64,000 bases of DNA, taken from Streptomyces roseicoloratus (GTDB lineage: Bacteria; Actinomycetota; Actinomycetes; Streptomycetales; Streptomycetaceae). The position numbers were made by a program, and so were the translations under genes. Positions 42,151 through 51,707 of this stretch are shown here, one piece after another. The stretch is from assembly GCF_004117935.1 (NCBI RefSeq), contig NZ_SDOY01000086.1, positions 55,589 to 119,588 of the forward strand. The letters run 5' to 3'. The first letter of the stretch is position 1. Each line of letters opens with the position of its first letter. The notes below the pieces were generated by a model. It made no database searches. It was not told the origin of the DNA and was given only the letters and a program-made list of their open reading frames with translations.

Positions 42151-42244
42151 TCCTCACGTCCCGATTCCGCATACCCGCCGCCATCCCCCAGGCACGCGCG
42201 ATACGTTCACGACTCCGCCACACCAAGACCACAGCGAGGACACC

Positions 42245-42835
42245 GTGACGCAGCAGCCCTACCCGCCCCAACAGCCCAGCCCCAACCAGCAGTGGAGCCC
42301 GTCCCCCGGCCAGCCGTACCCCGGCGCACCGTACGGGCCTCCCCGCCCGCCGAAGAAGGGCATGGGCGCAGGCGCGATCGTCGCGATCGTCCTCGGCTCG
42401 CTCTTCGGCCTGTTCATCATCATCGGGGTCATCGGCGCGATCGTAAGCGACGACACCCACGCCAGCAGCGACAAGAGCAGCCCGGAACGCAGCACCGCCG
42501 CTGCGCCCGCGGCAAAGCCGTCCACGAAGGCGCCGGCCACCGCAGCTCCCGCGCAGAGCCAGGCTGACGAGTTCAAGGCGTTCGTGGCGAAGTCCGGTAC
42601 CGACGCGGAGAAGGGCGCGATCAAGCACGTCGTCAAGGTCACGGGCGCGGACGACCAGAACAACATCCTGGACACCGCCGACATCTACACCGACTTCAAG
42701 GGTGGCCTGATGAGCGACGACGCTGGGAAGGCGAAGCTGATCGCTGCCGCGTTCGCGGACTGGAAGCACTCGAAGAACGGGCTCGTGACGGTGTACGGCG
42801 AGGACGGCCAGCTCATCACCAACGGAAAGTTCTGA
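42245..42835 (+). CDS. Membrane-anchored secreted-type protein
   Basis: 196 residues from GTG 42245. A Pro/Gln-rich N-terminus (1-37) leads to one strong hydrophobic helix (about 42-70), a Ser/Ala/Pro linker (72-105) and a compact C-terminal domain (about 108-196). Predicted topology places that domain outside the cell. It stands alone between two terminators just before the late promoter, so it may be expressed in the lysogen. No established function. Confidence 0.65.
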   Translation: MTQQPYPPQQPSPNQQWSPSPGQPYPGAPYGPPRPPKKGMGAGAIVAIVLGSLFGLFIIIGVIGAIVSDDTHASSDKSSPERSTAAAPAAKPSTKAPATAAPAQSQADEFKAFVAKSGTDAEKGAIKHVVKVTGADDQNNILDTADIYTDFKGGLMSDDAGKAKLIAAAFADWKHSKNGLVTVYGEDGQLITNGKF

Positions 42836-42852
42836 CGTGCGCGCGGCCAGGG

Positions 42853-42882
42853 TTGCGATGGACGAGACGTCTCGTCTACATT
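42853..42882 (+). promoter_or_regulatory. Candidate late promoter with 16-bp palindromic operator
   Basis: -35 TTGCGA (42853-42858), 18-nt spacer, -10 TACATT (42877-42882). The perfect palindrome GACGAGACGTCTCGTC (42861-42876) fills 16 of the 18 spacer positions. It precedes the structural-gene block. Confidence 0.6.
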
Positions 42883-42888
42883 GAAGCC

Positions 42889-42948
42889 GTCTCCGGCGTG
42901 CCCGGAAACAAGCGCCAGGCCCCGACCCTCCCCCGTGTCGGGGCCTTC
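42889..42948 (+). ncRNA. Predicted ~60-nt leader RNA
   Basis: Transcription from the promoter at 42853-42882 would start near 42889 and meet a strong hairpin terminator ending at 42946. The product would be a short RNA with almost nothing but the hairpin. This is a prediction from promoter and terminator spacing only. Confidence 0.35.
42917..42946 (+). terminator. Terminator immediately after the late promoter
   Basis: AGGCCCCGAC / GTCGGGGCCT forms a perfect 10-bp stem with a 10-nt loop, followed by TCTTCAT. It would stop transcription before the late genes unless it is read through. Confidence 0.7.
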
Positions 42949-43051
42949 TTCATGACTCCGCCGTCCGGCGATGGGGCGTAGAGAGCCTCCAGGGTCCATG
43001 GGGCCCTGCGACGTCGGCGACCGGGCGGCGGCCCACCACCAGGAGGTGCCC

Positions 43052-44167
43052 ATGCCCTTCCCCGACGGCACCCCCACCATCACCCTCACCGGCACCCTGC
43101 CCTGCCCCGTCGAAGGCACCGGATACGACGGGAAGATCGTCCTCACGCCCTCGTCGTACCTCGTCGACACCACCCGCGACGCCATCTACCTCGGCGGCGG
43201 AGAGAAGCCCATCGTCGACGGCGCGTTCTCCGCCACGATCGTCCCCAACGACGCCGCAGGCATCGGTCCATCCGGCTGGCGGTGGCTCATCAGCATCGAA
43301 CCCACCGGCGCCCCCAAGCGAGCTTTCTGGGCGTACGTCGCGGGCACCGGCACCGTCGACATCTCCACCCTGATCGAGGTCCCCGCCCCCGACGGCGGAT
43401 CGGCCGGCAGCGGCGCGGTGGCATCCGTGAACGGCAAGACCGGCGTGGTCGTCCTCACCTACGCGGACGTGGACGCCGAGCCCGAGGGCGCCGTCGCCGA
43501 ACACGCCGCGGCCAGTGACCCGCACGGCGACCGCACGTGGGCCACCGGCGAGTTCGCGGCCAAGAGCGCCAACCTGTCCGACCTGGCCAGCGCCGCGACC
43601 GCCCGCACCAACCTCGGCCTCGGCGACGCGGCCACCCTCGACGTCGGCACCACCGCCGGCACCGTCGCGGCGGGCGATGACCCCCGGTTCAGCGAGGGCG
43701 GCGGTAGCAGCACAATCCGCACGGCGAGCGTCCGCATCACCGACGACGACCTGTCCGGCCTCCCCAACGTCGCCTCCTGGACCATCGTTCAGACATCGGC
43801 CGGCACCCAGCTGAAGTGCTCGATCACAGCCGCCGTCGGCGACCGGATCCGCGCCCTGGGCCTGTTCATGTACGACGGTGCGCACTTCCTCGACTGGAAC
43901 ATGCTCACCAGCGCGGGCGCCCTCGGCACCTACGCGGCGTCCGGCACGACCACGCCGCTCGGCGAGGGCAACCCGACCATGTACCCGTCGACCGCGTTCA
44001 AGGGCTACACGACCGCCGAGTTCTTCACCGTCGAAGCCGGCCACCTCAACGCCGGGCAGGTCACCGTGGCGCTCGCCCACCAAGGCACGAACGCCGGCAA
44101 GGTCTACGCCCACACCCTGTACCCGTGGCGGCTCCGCCTGGAGAACATCGGCCCCGAACCGGCCTGA
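43052..44167 (+). CDS. Tail-fibre-like protein
   Basis: 371 residues. The centre has the repeated elements of phage tail fibres: SVNGKTGVVVLTYADVDA and ARTNLGLGDAATLDVG...VAAGDDPRF. The C-terminal part looks like a beta-rich receptor-binding or jelly-roll domain. AGGAGG precedes the ATG. Its position before the terminase genes rather than among tail genes is unusual. Confidence 0.7.
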   Translation: MPFPDGTPTITLTGTLPCPVEGTGYDGKIVLTPSSYLVDTTRDAIYLGGGEKPIVDGAFSATIVPNDAAGIGPSGWRWLISIEPTGAPKRAFWAYVAGTGTVDISTLIEVPAPDGGSAGSGAVASVNGKTGVVVLTYADVDAEPEGAVAEHAAASDPHGDRTWATGEFAAKSANLSDLASAATARTNLGLGDAATLDVGTTAGTVAAGDDPRFSEGGGSSTIRTASVRITDDDLSGLPNVASWTIVQTSAGTQLKCSITAAVGDRIRALGLFMYDGAHFLDWNMLTSAGALGTYAASGTTTPLGEGNPTMYPSTAFKGYTTAEFFTVEAGHLNAGQVTVALAHQGTNAGKVYAHTLYPWRLRLENIGPEPA

Positions 44168-44180
44168 TCGGAGGTGCCTG

Positions 44181-44717
44181 GTGACGAATCAGTACCGCGT
44201 GGACAACTACAACACCCCCGTCACCGACGAGGAACGCGCCGAGATCCGCCGGCTCCACGCCGAAGGCCACGGCCGCAACGAGATCTCTCGCCGCGTCGGG
44301 CGCAGCGCCCGCACCATCAGCGCGCAGGCCGACCAGATGGGCCTCACCTTCGATCGCACCGCCACCGCCGCTGCGACCGAGGCCAAGGTCATCGACGCCC
44401 GCGCCCGCCGCGCCCGCATCATGGAGCAGCTCTACGACGTCATCGAGGCCGACCTCGCCTACCTGAAGAAGCCCGACACCTACGACCTCGTCGAGGTGTC
44501 CGCCGGCAAGGCCGTGCACTTCGCCACCGAGCGCCTCCCCGCACAAGACCGGCGCGCCCTGATCACCGGCATCAGCACCGCGATCACCGCCACGTCCCGC
44601 CTCGAAGCGCTCGAAGGCGACCCGGGCGTCGCCGGGGCCACTTCGCTGCTCCTCAACCTGTCCGATGCCTTCCGTCAGGCGGCCGGCCCCGTGGAGGACG
44701 ACACCGGGGAGGGCTGA
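44181..44717 (+). CDS. terS: Terminase small subunit
   Basis: 178 residues. N-terminal HTH (about 18-50: RRLHAEGHGRNEISRRVGRS), then helical oligomerisation region. It recognises packaging sites on concatemeric phage DNA. GTG 44181 follows GGAGG; its stop overlaps the large subunit start (TGATG). Confidence 0.8.
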   Translation: MTNQYRVDNYNTPVTDEERAEIRRLHAEGHGRNEISRRVGRSARTISAQADQMGLTFDRTATAAATEAKVIDARARRARIMEQLYDVIEADLAYLKKPDTYDLVEVSAGKAVHFATERLPAQDRRALITGISTAITATSRLEALEGDPGVAGATSLLLNLSDAFRQAAGPVEDDTGEG

Positions 44718-46000
44718 TGCTCGACTCCCTCCCTCTGTCCGCCAAGCAGATCCGATCGATCGCCCACTCCACCGCCCGCATCAACTTGTGGCACGGCGCG
44801 ATCCGCTCCGGGAAAACGATCGCGAGCCTGATCGCCTTCCTGATCGCGATCGCGAGCGCCCCCTCATCCGGCCTGATCGTGATCGTCGGGCGCTCGCTGC
44901 AGACCATCGAGCGCAACGTCCTCGACCCCCTTCAGGACGAAGTACTGTTCGGCCCCGTCGCCCGGCTCGTGCAGCACACCCGCGGCGCCACCACCGCGGT
45001 CATCCTCGGCCGCACCATCCACCTGATCGGCGCCGCCGACTCCCGTGCCGAAGGCAGGCTCCGCGGCCTCACCGCGTGCCTCGCTTACGTCGACGAGGCC
45101 ACCCTCGTCCCCCGCGGGTTCTGGAACCAGCTCCTCGGCCGCCTGAGCGTCCCTGGGGCACGCCTCTTCGCTACCACCAACCCCGACAACCCTGGGCACT
45201 GGCTCCGCAAGGAGTTCATCAACCGCGCCGGCCACCTCGACCTCAGACACTGGCAGTTCACCCTCGACGACAACCCCTCGCTCGACCCGGCGTACGTCGC
45301 CGCGCTGAAGGCCGAGTACGTGGGCCTGTGGTACCGGCGGTTCATCCTCGGCCACTGGGTGCAGTCCGAGGGCGCGATCTACGAGATGTTCGACGCCGAG
45401 CGGCACGTCGTCCGTGAACTCCCGCACATCGAACGCTGGCTGTGCGACGCGATCGACTACGGCACCGTCAACCCGTTCGCCGACTTGCTGCTCGGCCTCG
45501 GCCGCGACAACCAGGGCCGCGCCGGGCTGTACGTGGTGTCGGAGTACAGGCACGACTCCCGGACCGCCCGCCGGCAGCTCACCGACTCCGAGTACTCCGC
45601 CGCCCGCCGCCGCTGGCTCGCGTCCGTCCCGCAGCCCCAAGCCGGGAACGTCCTCGGCGTACGCCCGGAATGGACCGTCGTCGACCCGTCCGCCGCCTCG
45701 TTCATCGAGCAGCTCCACCGCGACGGCGTCACCGGCGTCACCCCCGCCGACAACTCCGTCCTCGACGGCATCCGCGGCGTCGCCAACCTGCTCGCCTCCG
45801 AACGGCTGTTCATCCACGCCTCCGCCACCGGCCTCATCGACGAACTGCCCGGCTACTCGTGGGACGACGAGGCCGCGGAGAAGGGCGAGGACAAGCCGAT
45901 CAAGCTCGAAGACCACTCCTGCGACGCCCTCAGGTACGGGGTGCGCACGACCGAGGCCCTGTGGCGGCCGCACATCCCAACCCTGGAGGTGGCCGCATGA
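44717..46000 (+). CDS. terL: Terminase large subunit (PBSX/Terminase_3 type)
   Basis: 427 residues: packaging motor ATPase and nuclease. Walker A GAIRSGKT (27-34), Walker B with catalytic acid YVDEA (124-128), coupling motif ATTNPD, and a C-terminal RNase H-like nuclease domain starting near DYGTVNP. Typical length for the family. Confidence 0.93.
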   Translation: MLDSLPLSAKQIRSIAHSTARINLWHGAIRSGKTIASLIAFLIAIASAPSSGLIVIVGRSLQTIERNVLDPLQDEVLFGPVARLVQHTRGATTAVILGRTIHLIGAADSRAEGRLRGLTACLAYVDEATLVPRGFWNQLLGRLSVPGARLFATTNPDNPGHWLRKEFINRAGHLDLRHWQFTLDDNPSLDPAYVAALKAEYVGLWYRRFILGHWVQSEGAIYEMFDAERHVVRELPHIERWLCDAIDYGTVNPFADLLLGLGRDNQGRAGLYVVSEYRHDSRTARRQLTDSEYSAARRRWLASVPQPQAGNVLGVRPEWTVVDPSAASFIEQLHRDGVTGVTPADNSVLDGIRGVANLLASERLFIHASATGLIDELPGYSWDDEAAEKGEDKPIKLEDHSCDALRYGVRTTEALWRPHIPTLEVAA

Positions 46001-46146
46001 CCGTCGAAGAGGCTCTGCAGAGCGCCGTGCGACTGCTCCGGGCAGCCGAAACGGAGACCAACCTGGCGCTCATGGAGCGCCTCGACCAACTCGCCTGCTC
46101 ATGGCTGGCCATCGCCAACCTGCTGATGGAAAGGGAGCGCGCCTGA
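45997..46146 (+). CDS. Small protein between terminase and portal
   Basis: A 49-residue amphipathic helical protein with a 4-bp overlap to terL and a 1-bp overlap to the portal gene. No domain recognised. Confidence 0.55.
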   Translation: MTVEEALQSAVRLLRAAETETNLALMERLDQLACSWLAIANLLMERERA

Positions 46147-47729
46147 TGCCCCTGCCCTCCGGCAACCAGCAGTGGCCGCCGGCCGCGCTCGACCCGGTCC
46201 GCGACAAGCTGACCGTGTGGGACGCCTGGTACTGCGGCGACCCCAACGCCCTCTCAGCCGTCTACGGCGGCCAGGTCGGCAGCGACCCCGGCGGCACCGG
46301 GTTCTTCTCCTCCGAGCACGGAGGTTGGCGAGCAGCCGTCGGCCGCACCCTGCAGCGGTGGTTCTGGTCCCAGCCCACGCCCTCAGGAGAGCAGCGCGCC
46401 AAGCTGCACGTGCCGCTCGCCTCCGACATCGCCACCACCTCCTCGGCGCTGCTGTTCTCGGAGCCGCCGACAGTCAAGAGCGACGACACCACCACCGCCA
46501 GCCGGCTGGGTTACCTCGTCGACGACGGCCTGCACAGCACCCTCCTGGAGGCCGCCGAACTCGCGGCAGCGCTGGGCGGGGTGTACCTCCGCGTCGTCTG
46601 GGACAGGGAGGCCTACGACGCCCCGTGGCTCGACGCCCACCCGGCCAGCAACGCCGTCCCCGAATGGCAGTGGGGCCGCCTTGCCGCGGTCACGTTCTGG
46701 CGGGTCCTGGAGGCCGACGGCGACCGTGTCGTGCGCCACCTGGAGCGCCACGAGCCCGGGTTCATCCTCCACGGCCTCTACGAGGGCAGCCGCGACGACC
46801 TCGGCGTCCGGGTGCCGCTCACCGAGCACCCGGCCACCGCGGGCATCGCGCGCGCGCTCGGCCCGGCAGGGGACGCCATTCCGACCGGCATCAAGCAGCT
46901 CACCGCCGTGTACGTGCCGAACATGCGCCCGAATCGGTTGTGGCGCGGCAACCCCGCCGCTGCGCACCTCGGCCGCCCGGACATCGCCGGCGCGGAGCCG
47001 CTTCTCGACGCGCTCGACGAGGTGTACTCGTCGTGGATGCGGGACGTGGAGCTCGGCAAGGGCCGTGTCATCGTCCCGAGCGCCTACCTGGAGTCCAACG
47101 GGCCCGGCAAGGGCGCAAGCTGGGACCCCGACCGGCGCATCTACTCCACCCTCAACATGCTGCCTCGTTCGGGCGACGCCGCCACGATCGAGGCGGTGCA
47201 GTTCGAGATCCGGGTTGCCGAGCACCGCGACACGGCGCAGAACCTCGTGGAGCAGATCCTGCGCGGCGCCGGCTACTCATCGCAGACTTTCGGCGAGCAG
47301 GGGCAGGCCGCGGCCACCGCGACGGAGGTCGTGGCCCGGGAGCGGCAGAGCTTCACCACCCGCAACCGGAAGATCGTGTACTGGCGGCCGGCGCTCGCGC
47401 AGGCCATCGAGACCCTCCTCGCGGTCGACAAGGCAGTGTTCGGGTCGGGCGTCACGGTGGAGCAGCCGACGATCGAGTTCGGCGACTCCATCAGCGAGGA
47501 CCCGAAGACTCTCGCCGAGACCGTCGAGCTCCTGAACCGGGCCGAGGCCGCATCCCGCGACACGCTCGTGCGAATGCAGCATCCGGACTGGGACGACGCG
47601 GACGTGAAGGCGGAGGTCGACCGGATCCTCGAGGAGACCGGCCAGCTGGTCGCCGATCCGACCCTGACCGGAGCGGAGGGCCCGTCCGATGCCGGTTTCC
47701 CCAGCGATGGCGGAGGATCTCGCCCGTGA
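46146..47729 (+). CDS. Portal protein (SPP1 gp6-like)
   Basis: A 527-residue head portal that forms the dodecameric DNA gate. The pattern of an N-terminal wing, a central stem with helices (about 270-330) and a long C-terminal helix region (ATATEVVARERQSFTTRNRK) fits the SPP1 gp6 class. The gene follows the terminase and its 3' end overlaps the MuF gene by 41 bp. Confidence 0.85.
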   Translation: MPLPSGNQQWPPAALDPVRDKLTVWDAWYCGDPNALSAVYGGQVGSDPGGTGFFSSEHGGWRAAVGRTLQRWFWSQPTPSGEQRAKLHVPLASDIATTSSALLFSEPPTVKSDDTTTASRLGYLVDDGLHSTLLEAAELAAALGGVYLRVVWDREAYDAPWLDAHPASNAVPEWQWGRLAAVTFWRVLEADGDRVVRHLERHEPGFILHGLYEGSRDDLGVRVPLTEHPATAGIARALGPAGDAIPTGIKQLTAVYVPNMRPNRLWRGNPAAAHLGRPDIAGAEPLLDALDEVYSSWMRDVELGKGRVIVPSAYLESNGPGKGASWDPDRRIYSTLNMLPRSGDAATIEAVQFEIRVAEHRDTAQNLVEQILRGAGYSSQTFGEQGQAAATATEVVARERQSFTTRNRKIVYWRPALAQAIETLLAVDKAVFGSGVTVEQPTIEFGDSISEDPKTLAETVELLNRAEAASRDTLVRMQHPDWDDADVKAEVDRILEETGQLVADPTLTGAEGPSDAGFPSDGGGSRP

Positions 47730-48837
47730 GGTAGGCGCCCTCTACCGCGACGCCGAGGGCGCCCTTCTGGAGCTGCTTGCGCAGGCCCTGGAGGCCGACA
47801 TCGAGTCCCCGCGGTGGGCCGAGCTGAAGCTGGCGGCCATCGGCAACCTTCGCGTGGCCGTCGAGGCTGTCGCCGAGGCGCTCCAGACCGACACCGACGG
47901 GGCCGTACGGCACGCCCTGGTGACCGCCTATAACCGGGGCAGGCAGGCAGCTGTGGCCGAGCTGGGGGCCCTCGACATAGGCCGGGAACTCGTCGCCCGC
48001 GACACGGTGCCGAACGCCTCCGCGGTCGATCGGCTCGCCGCGTCGCTGGCGGAGGACACCCGCCCGCTGTACACCCGGATCACCCGGGCCATCGTCGACA
48101 TCTACCAGCGGATCGTGGCCCGCGTCTCCGGCACGCAGCTGCTGACGGGCATGACCCGGCGGCAGGCGTCCCAGAGGGCGCTCGACGAGTTCGCCGCCGC
48201 AGGGGTGACCGGGTTCGTCGACTCGGCCGGACGGCGCTGGGACATGGCCTCGTACGCGGAGATGGCGGTGCGTAGCGTGACGGCGCGCGCGGCGATCGAC
48301 GGGCACGTCGATGCCCTCGCCGAGATCCGTGTCGGCTACGTGATCGTGTCGGATGCGCCGCTGGAGTGCCCGCTGTGCCGGCCGTGGGAGGGCGAGATCC
48401 TCACCCTCGGCCCGGAGACCGGGCCGCACACCGTGCGCCTGGAGCACGCGATCCAGCCAACCGGCCTGCGCGCTGCGGTCCGTCCGCCGGAGACGGTCGT
48501 CGTCCACGCCGCCGGGAGCCTCGTGGAGGCGCGCGCCGCGGGCCTCTTCCACCCGAACTGCCGGCACTCCCTGGGTGCCTATCTGCCCGGGGTGACGACG
48601 CGGCCTCCGCACCATGCGACGCCGGGCACGACGTACGCGGACACGCAGCGGCAGCGGCAGATCGAACGCCACATCCGCCGCTGGAAGCGCGTGCAGGCGG
48701 CCGCGATGGACGACAAGGCGCGGCGCCGCGCCGGGTCGTACGTCCGCAAGTGGCAGGCCGCGCAGCGCGAGCACGTGGCCGCGCATCCGCACCTTCGCCG
48801 CAAGCCCGCGCGCGAGCAGATCGGCGCCGCGCGCTGA
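47689..48837 (+). CDS. MuF-like minor capsid protein
   Basis: 382 residues. A helical N-terminal half precedes a MuF-type domain with CPLCRPWEGEIL and HPNCRHSLGAYLPG, the Cys/His signature of phage minor head protein 2. It starts inside the portal gene, indicating translational coupling. Likely injected or involved in early head assembly. Confidence 0.85.
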   Translation: MPVSPAMAEDLAREVGALYRDAEGALLELLAQALEADIESPRWAELKLAAIGNLRVAVEAVAEALQTDTDGAVRHALVTAYNRGRQAAVAELGALDIGRELVARDTVPNASAVDRLAASLAEDTRPLYTRITRAIVDIYQRIVARVSGTQLLTGMTRRQASQRALDEFAAAGVTGFVDSAGRRWDMASYAEMAVRSVTARAAIDGHVDALAEIRVGYVIVSDAPLECPLCRPWEGEILTLGPETGPHTVRLEHAIQPTGLRAAVRPPETVVVHAAGSLVEARAAGLFHPNCRHSLGAYLPGVTTRPPHHATPGTTYADTQRQRQIERHIRRWKRVQAAAMDDKARRRAGSYVRKWQAAQREHVAAHPHLRRKPAREQIGAAR

Positions 48838-48884
48838 CCACCGGCCCGCCAGGTGCGGGCCTCTCACGCCCCAGGAGGGCACCC

Positions 48885-49607
48885 ATGCAGACCCGCACGC
48901 TTCCCCGCGCCCACACGCCCGGCTGGGCCCACCCCTACGGCCGCGCCCCTTTCTCCCCGGTCTTCTATGCCGACGGAGGGGACGGCGCCGCCTCCGGATC
49001 CGCCCAGGCGCCCGCCGCGCCGGCCGCCGCTGACCCGGCACCGCAGCCGACCAGCGACGGGCAGCAGCCGCGCATGTACGACGCCGCGTACGTCGACGGC
49101 CTGCGCAAGGAAGCCGCGCAGTGGCGCACCAAGCTCCGCGAGTCCGAGCAGGCACAGGAGGCCCGCTTCACCGGCCTCATGGACCAGCTGAAGGCCGCCG
49201 GCATCAAGCTCGGCGACAAGCCCGACGCCGAGCAGCTCCAGGCCTCCCTCACCGCCGCGCAGTCCGAGCGCCGTGAAGCGCTCCTGCGCGCCGCCCTCTA
49301 CGAGACCGCGTCCGAGCACGGCGCCAACCCCTCCGCGCTCCGCGACTCCGTGTCCTTCCTCGAATCGATCAAGGACATCGACCCCACCGACTCCGCAGCC
49401 CTGGTGGCCGCGGCCAAGGCGGCCCTCACCGCCAACCCCACCCTCTCCGCTGCTCCGGCTGGACCGGCGCGCGGTGGCGCTGACCTCTCTGGTGGAGGCG
49501 GCAACGAACCTCGGCAGCTCACCGAGGACGACCTCTCACGAATGACGCCCGAGCAGATCGTGGAGGCCCAGGACAAGGGCCTGCTGCGGAACCTGCTGGG
49601 CGGCTGA
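48885..49607 (+). CDS. Scaffolding protein
   Basis: 240 residues: disordered Ala/Pro N-terminus, central coiled coil (about 65-110), and an acidic C-terminal helix (LTEDDLSRMTPEQIVEAQ) typical of head scaffolds directly before the coat gene. Preceded by CAGGAGG. Confidence 0.8.
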   Translation: MQTRTLPRAHTPGWAHPYGRAPFSPVFYADGGDGAASGSAQAPAAPAAADPAPQPTSDGQQPRMYDAAYVDGLRKEAAQWRTKLRESEQAQEARFTGLMDQLKAAGIKLGDKPDAEQLQASLTAAQSERREALLRAALYETASEHGANPSALRDSVSFLESIKDIDPTDSAALVAAAKAALTANPTLSAAPAGPARGGADLSGGGGNEPRQLTEDDLSRMTPEQIVEAQDKGLLRNLLGG

Positions 49608-49625
49608 CCCCAGAAGGAGGCCCCC

Positions 49626-50498
49626 GTGGCCATCACCCGCTTCCGGCCGGAGATCTGGAGCGCGCGCCTGCTCGTCGCATGGCGCAAGTCGCTCGTCTAC
49701 GCAGGCCCCGGCATCGTCAACCGCAACTACGAGGGCGAGATCAGCGAGGCGGGCGACATCGTCCGCATCACGTCGATCTCCCGGCCGACGATCGGCGACT
49801 ACGTGCCGAACTCGACGGTCATCACCCCCGAAGAGCTGACCGACGCGCAGCGCACCCTGGTCGTCGACCAGTGCAAGTACTTCGCCTTCAAGGTCGACGA
49901 CGTCGACGCCCGGCAGGCGAAGGGCGACGTCATGCCGCAGGCGATGTCCGAGGCCGCCTACGGGCTGGCCGACGTCGTCGACCAGTACGTCGCCGGCCTG
50001 TACACCGGCGTCCAGGCCGCCAACGTCGTCTCCTCGGTCACCATCGACACCACGAACCCCACGTCGTGGGATGCCGAGGCCGCCAAGGCGTACAACGACA
50101 TCCTCATCCCGCTGAAGGTCAAGCTCGACGAGGCCAACGTCCCCAAGCAGGGCCGCTACTGTGTGCTGCCGCCCTGGCTGGAGGGAGTCATGCTCCGCGA
50201 CCCGCGGTTCGTGAAGGTCAACGAGTCCGGCACCGAGCAGGGCCTGCGCAACGGCATGGTCGCCCGCGCGGCCGGGTTCGACATCCTCACCTCGAACAAC
50301 GTGCCCGTGCCGACGTCGAACAACTACATCATCACCGCGGGCGTGAACTCGGCCATCAGCTTCGCGGAGCAGATCAACAAGACCGAGGCCTACCGCCCCG
50401 AGAGCTCGTTCTCGGACGCCGTCAAGGGTCTGGCGCTGTACGGCGCCAAGCTCATCCGCCCCGACTCGCTGGCTTACGCCACCGCCGTCCTGTCCTGA
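49626..50498 (+). CDS. Major capsid protein (P22 coat-like)
   Basis: 290 residues starting MAITRFRPEIWSARLL, the usual opening of P22-type coat proteins in actinophages. It would assemble the icosahedral shell with an HK97 fold. GTG start with AAGGAGG upstream; between scaffold and connector genes. Confidence 0.88.
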   Translation: MAITRFRPEIWSARLLVAWRKSLVYAGPGIVNRNYEGEISEAGDIVRITSISRPTIGDYVPNSTVITPEELTDAQRTLVVDQCKYFAFKVDDVDARQAKGDVMPQAMSEAAYGLADVVDQYVAGLYTGVQAANVVSSVTIDTTNPTSWDAEAAKAYNDILIPLKVKLDEANVPKQGRYCVLPPWLEGVMLRDPRFVKVNESGTEQGLRNGMVARAAGFDILTSNNVPVPTSNNYIITAGVNSAISFAEQINKTEAYRPESSFSDAVKGLALYGAKLIRPDSLAYATAVLS

Positions 50499-50511
50499 TC
50501 GGAGGCCCTCG

Positions 50512-50883
50512 ATGGCAACCACCCAGCTCACCTACTCGCCGCTCGTCCCGAACAGCAACCTGACGCAGCCCGCGGGCACGTCGCTGGTCGCGGCGCCGAC
50601 GAACAACATGCAGCTCGCCGGCGCCAAGCCGGAGCTGACCGTCCTTCGGGTCACGAACACCGACGACGACACCAACCTGACCTTCACCGTGAAGGCGGGC
50701 GACATGCCGCCGGCGATCGCTGCCGGACAGGGCGACCTGGCCGTGACGGTCGCGTTCGGCACGGCCGAGCTCATCGGCCCGTTCGAGTCCGGCCGGTTCC
50801 TGCAGTCCGACGGCTCGATGCTCTTCGAGTCGTCGACGACGACCGGCGCGATCACCGTCCTGCGAGTGCCGAGGAACACCTGA
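50512..50883 (+). CDS. Head decoration-like protein
   Basis: 123 residues, beta-rich, without Cys. Its position directly after the coat gene fits a decoration or cement protein; sequence alone does not prove it. Confidence 0.55.
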   Translation: MATTQLTYSPLVPNSNLTQPAGTSLVAAPTNNMQLAGAKPELTVLRVTNTDDDTNLTFTVKAGDMPPAIAAGQGDLAVTVAFGTAELIGPFESGRFLQSDGSMLFESSTTTGAITVLRVPRNT

Positions 50884-50884
50884 C

Positions 50885-51184
50885 ATGGCCGAGACGATCC
50901 ACATCCGGGGAGAGGGCGGAGCCGTCATCGCGATGGACCTGCCTCTCCCCGATGGCATCGCGGACCGGCTCACCAAGGGCCTGCTCCGCCGCGTCAACGC
51001 CGACGGCACGCCGTACATCGAGCAGGACGGTGCCGGCGTGCCCGCTCCGCCCGCGGAGGCGCCGGCCAAGAGCGCTCCGAAGGCGGAGTGGGTCGGCTGG
51101 GCGGCTGCCCAGGGCGCCGACCCGGAGGACGCCGACGGGATGACCAAGGCGGACCTGATCGAGGCGTACGGAGGTGACTCCTGA
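50885..51184 (+). CDS. Small head-region protein with C-terminal SAP-like helix pair
   Basis: 99 residues: a beta N-terminus, an Ala/Pro linker, and a terminal WVGWAAAQGADPEDADGMTKADLIEAYG segment like those of small head-tail genes in actinophages. Its stop overlaps the next ATG. Exact role unknown. Confidence 0.55.
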   Translation: MAETIHIRGEGGAVIAMDLPLPDGIADRLTKGLLRRVNADGTPYIEQDGAGVPAPPAEAPAKSAPKAEWVGWAAAQGADPEDADGMTKADLIEAYGGDS

Positions 51185-51693
51185 TGACCGTGACCTCGGA
51201 CTTCGGGATCCGGGCCAGCGTCCGCAGCACGAAGGCGCTGGACCTGTCCACCGCGGCGGATCCGCTCGACTTCGTCCGCGGCGTCCACCTCGAGAGCGGC
51301 ACGGGAGCAGGGAAGGCGGACCTCGTCTTCCACGACCGGCGGACCCTGGCCGCGTCGGCGGACGAGACCCTCGACCTCGCGGGCGTCCTCACCGACGCGT
51401 ACGGGGCGGCGATCACGTTCGCCCGGATCAAGTTCATCGCGATCTCCGCCGCCTCCGGCAACACCAACAACGTGGTCGTCGGCGCGAACGGGTCGAACGA
51501 CTGGGTGGGCCTCCTCAACGCGGCCGGAACCCTGACGCTCCGCCCGGGCGCCACGTTCGCCGCGATGGCCGGCAGCACGGACGCCACCGGCATGGCGGTG
51601 GCCGCCGGTACAGAGGACCTGCTGAAGGTCGCCAACTCCGGTTCCGGGACGTCGGTCACGTACGACATCGTCATCGTCGGCGCGTCCGCCTGA
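51184..51693 (+). CDS. Virion structural protein, unknown
   Basis: A 169-residue, beta-rich Gly/Ala/Thr-rich protein in the head-tail block. Coupled to the gene before it (ATGA overlap). No specific family recognised. Confidence 0.55.
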   Translation: MTVTSDFGIRASVRSTKALDLSTAADPLDFVRGVHLESGTGAGKADLVFHDRRTLAASADETLDLAGVLTDAYGAAITFARIKFIAISAASGNTNNVVVGANGSNDWVGLLNAAGTLTLRPGATFAAMAGSTDATGMAVAAGTEDLLKVANSGSGTSVTYDIVIVGASA

Positions 51694-51707
51694 AGGAGGT
51701 GGTGGCT

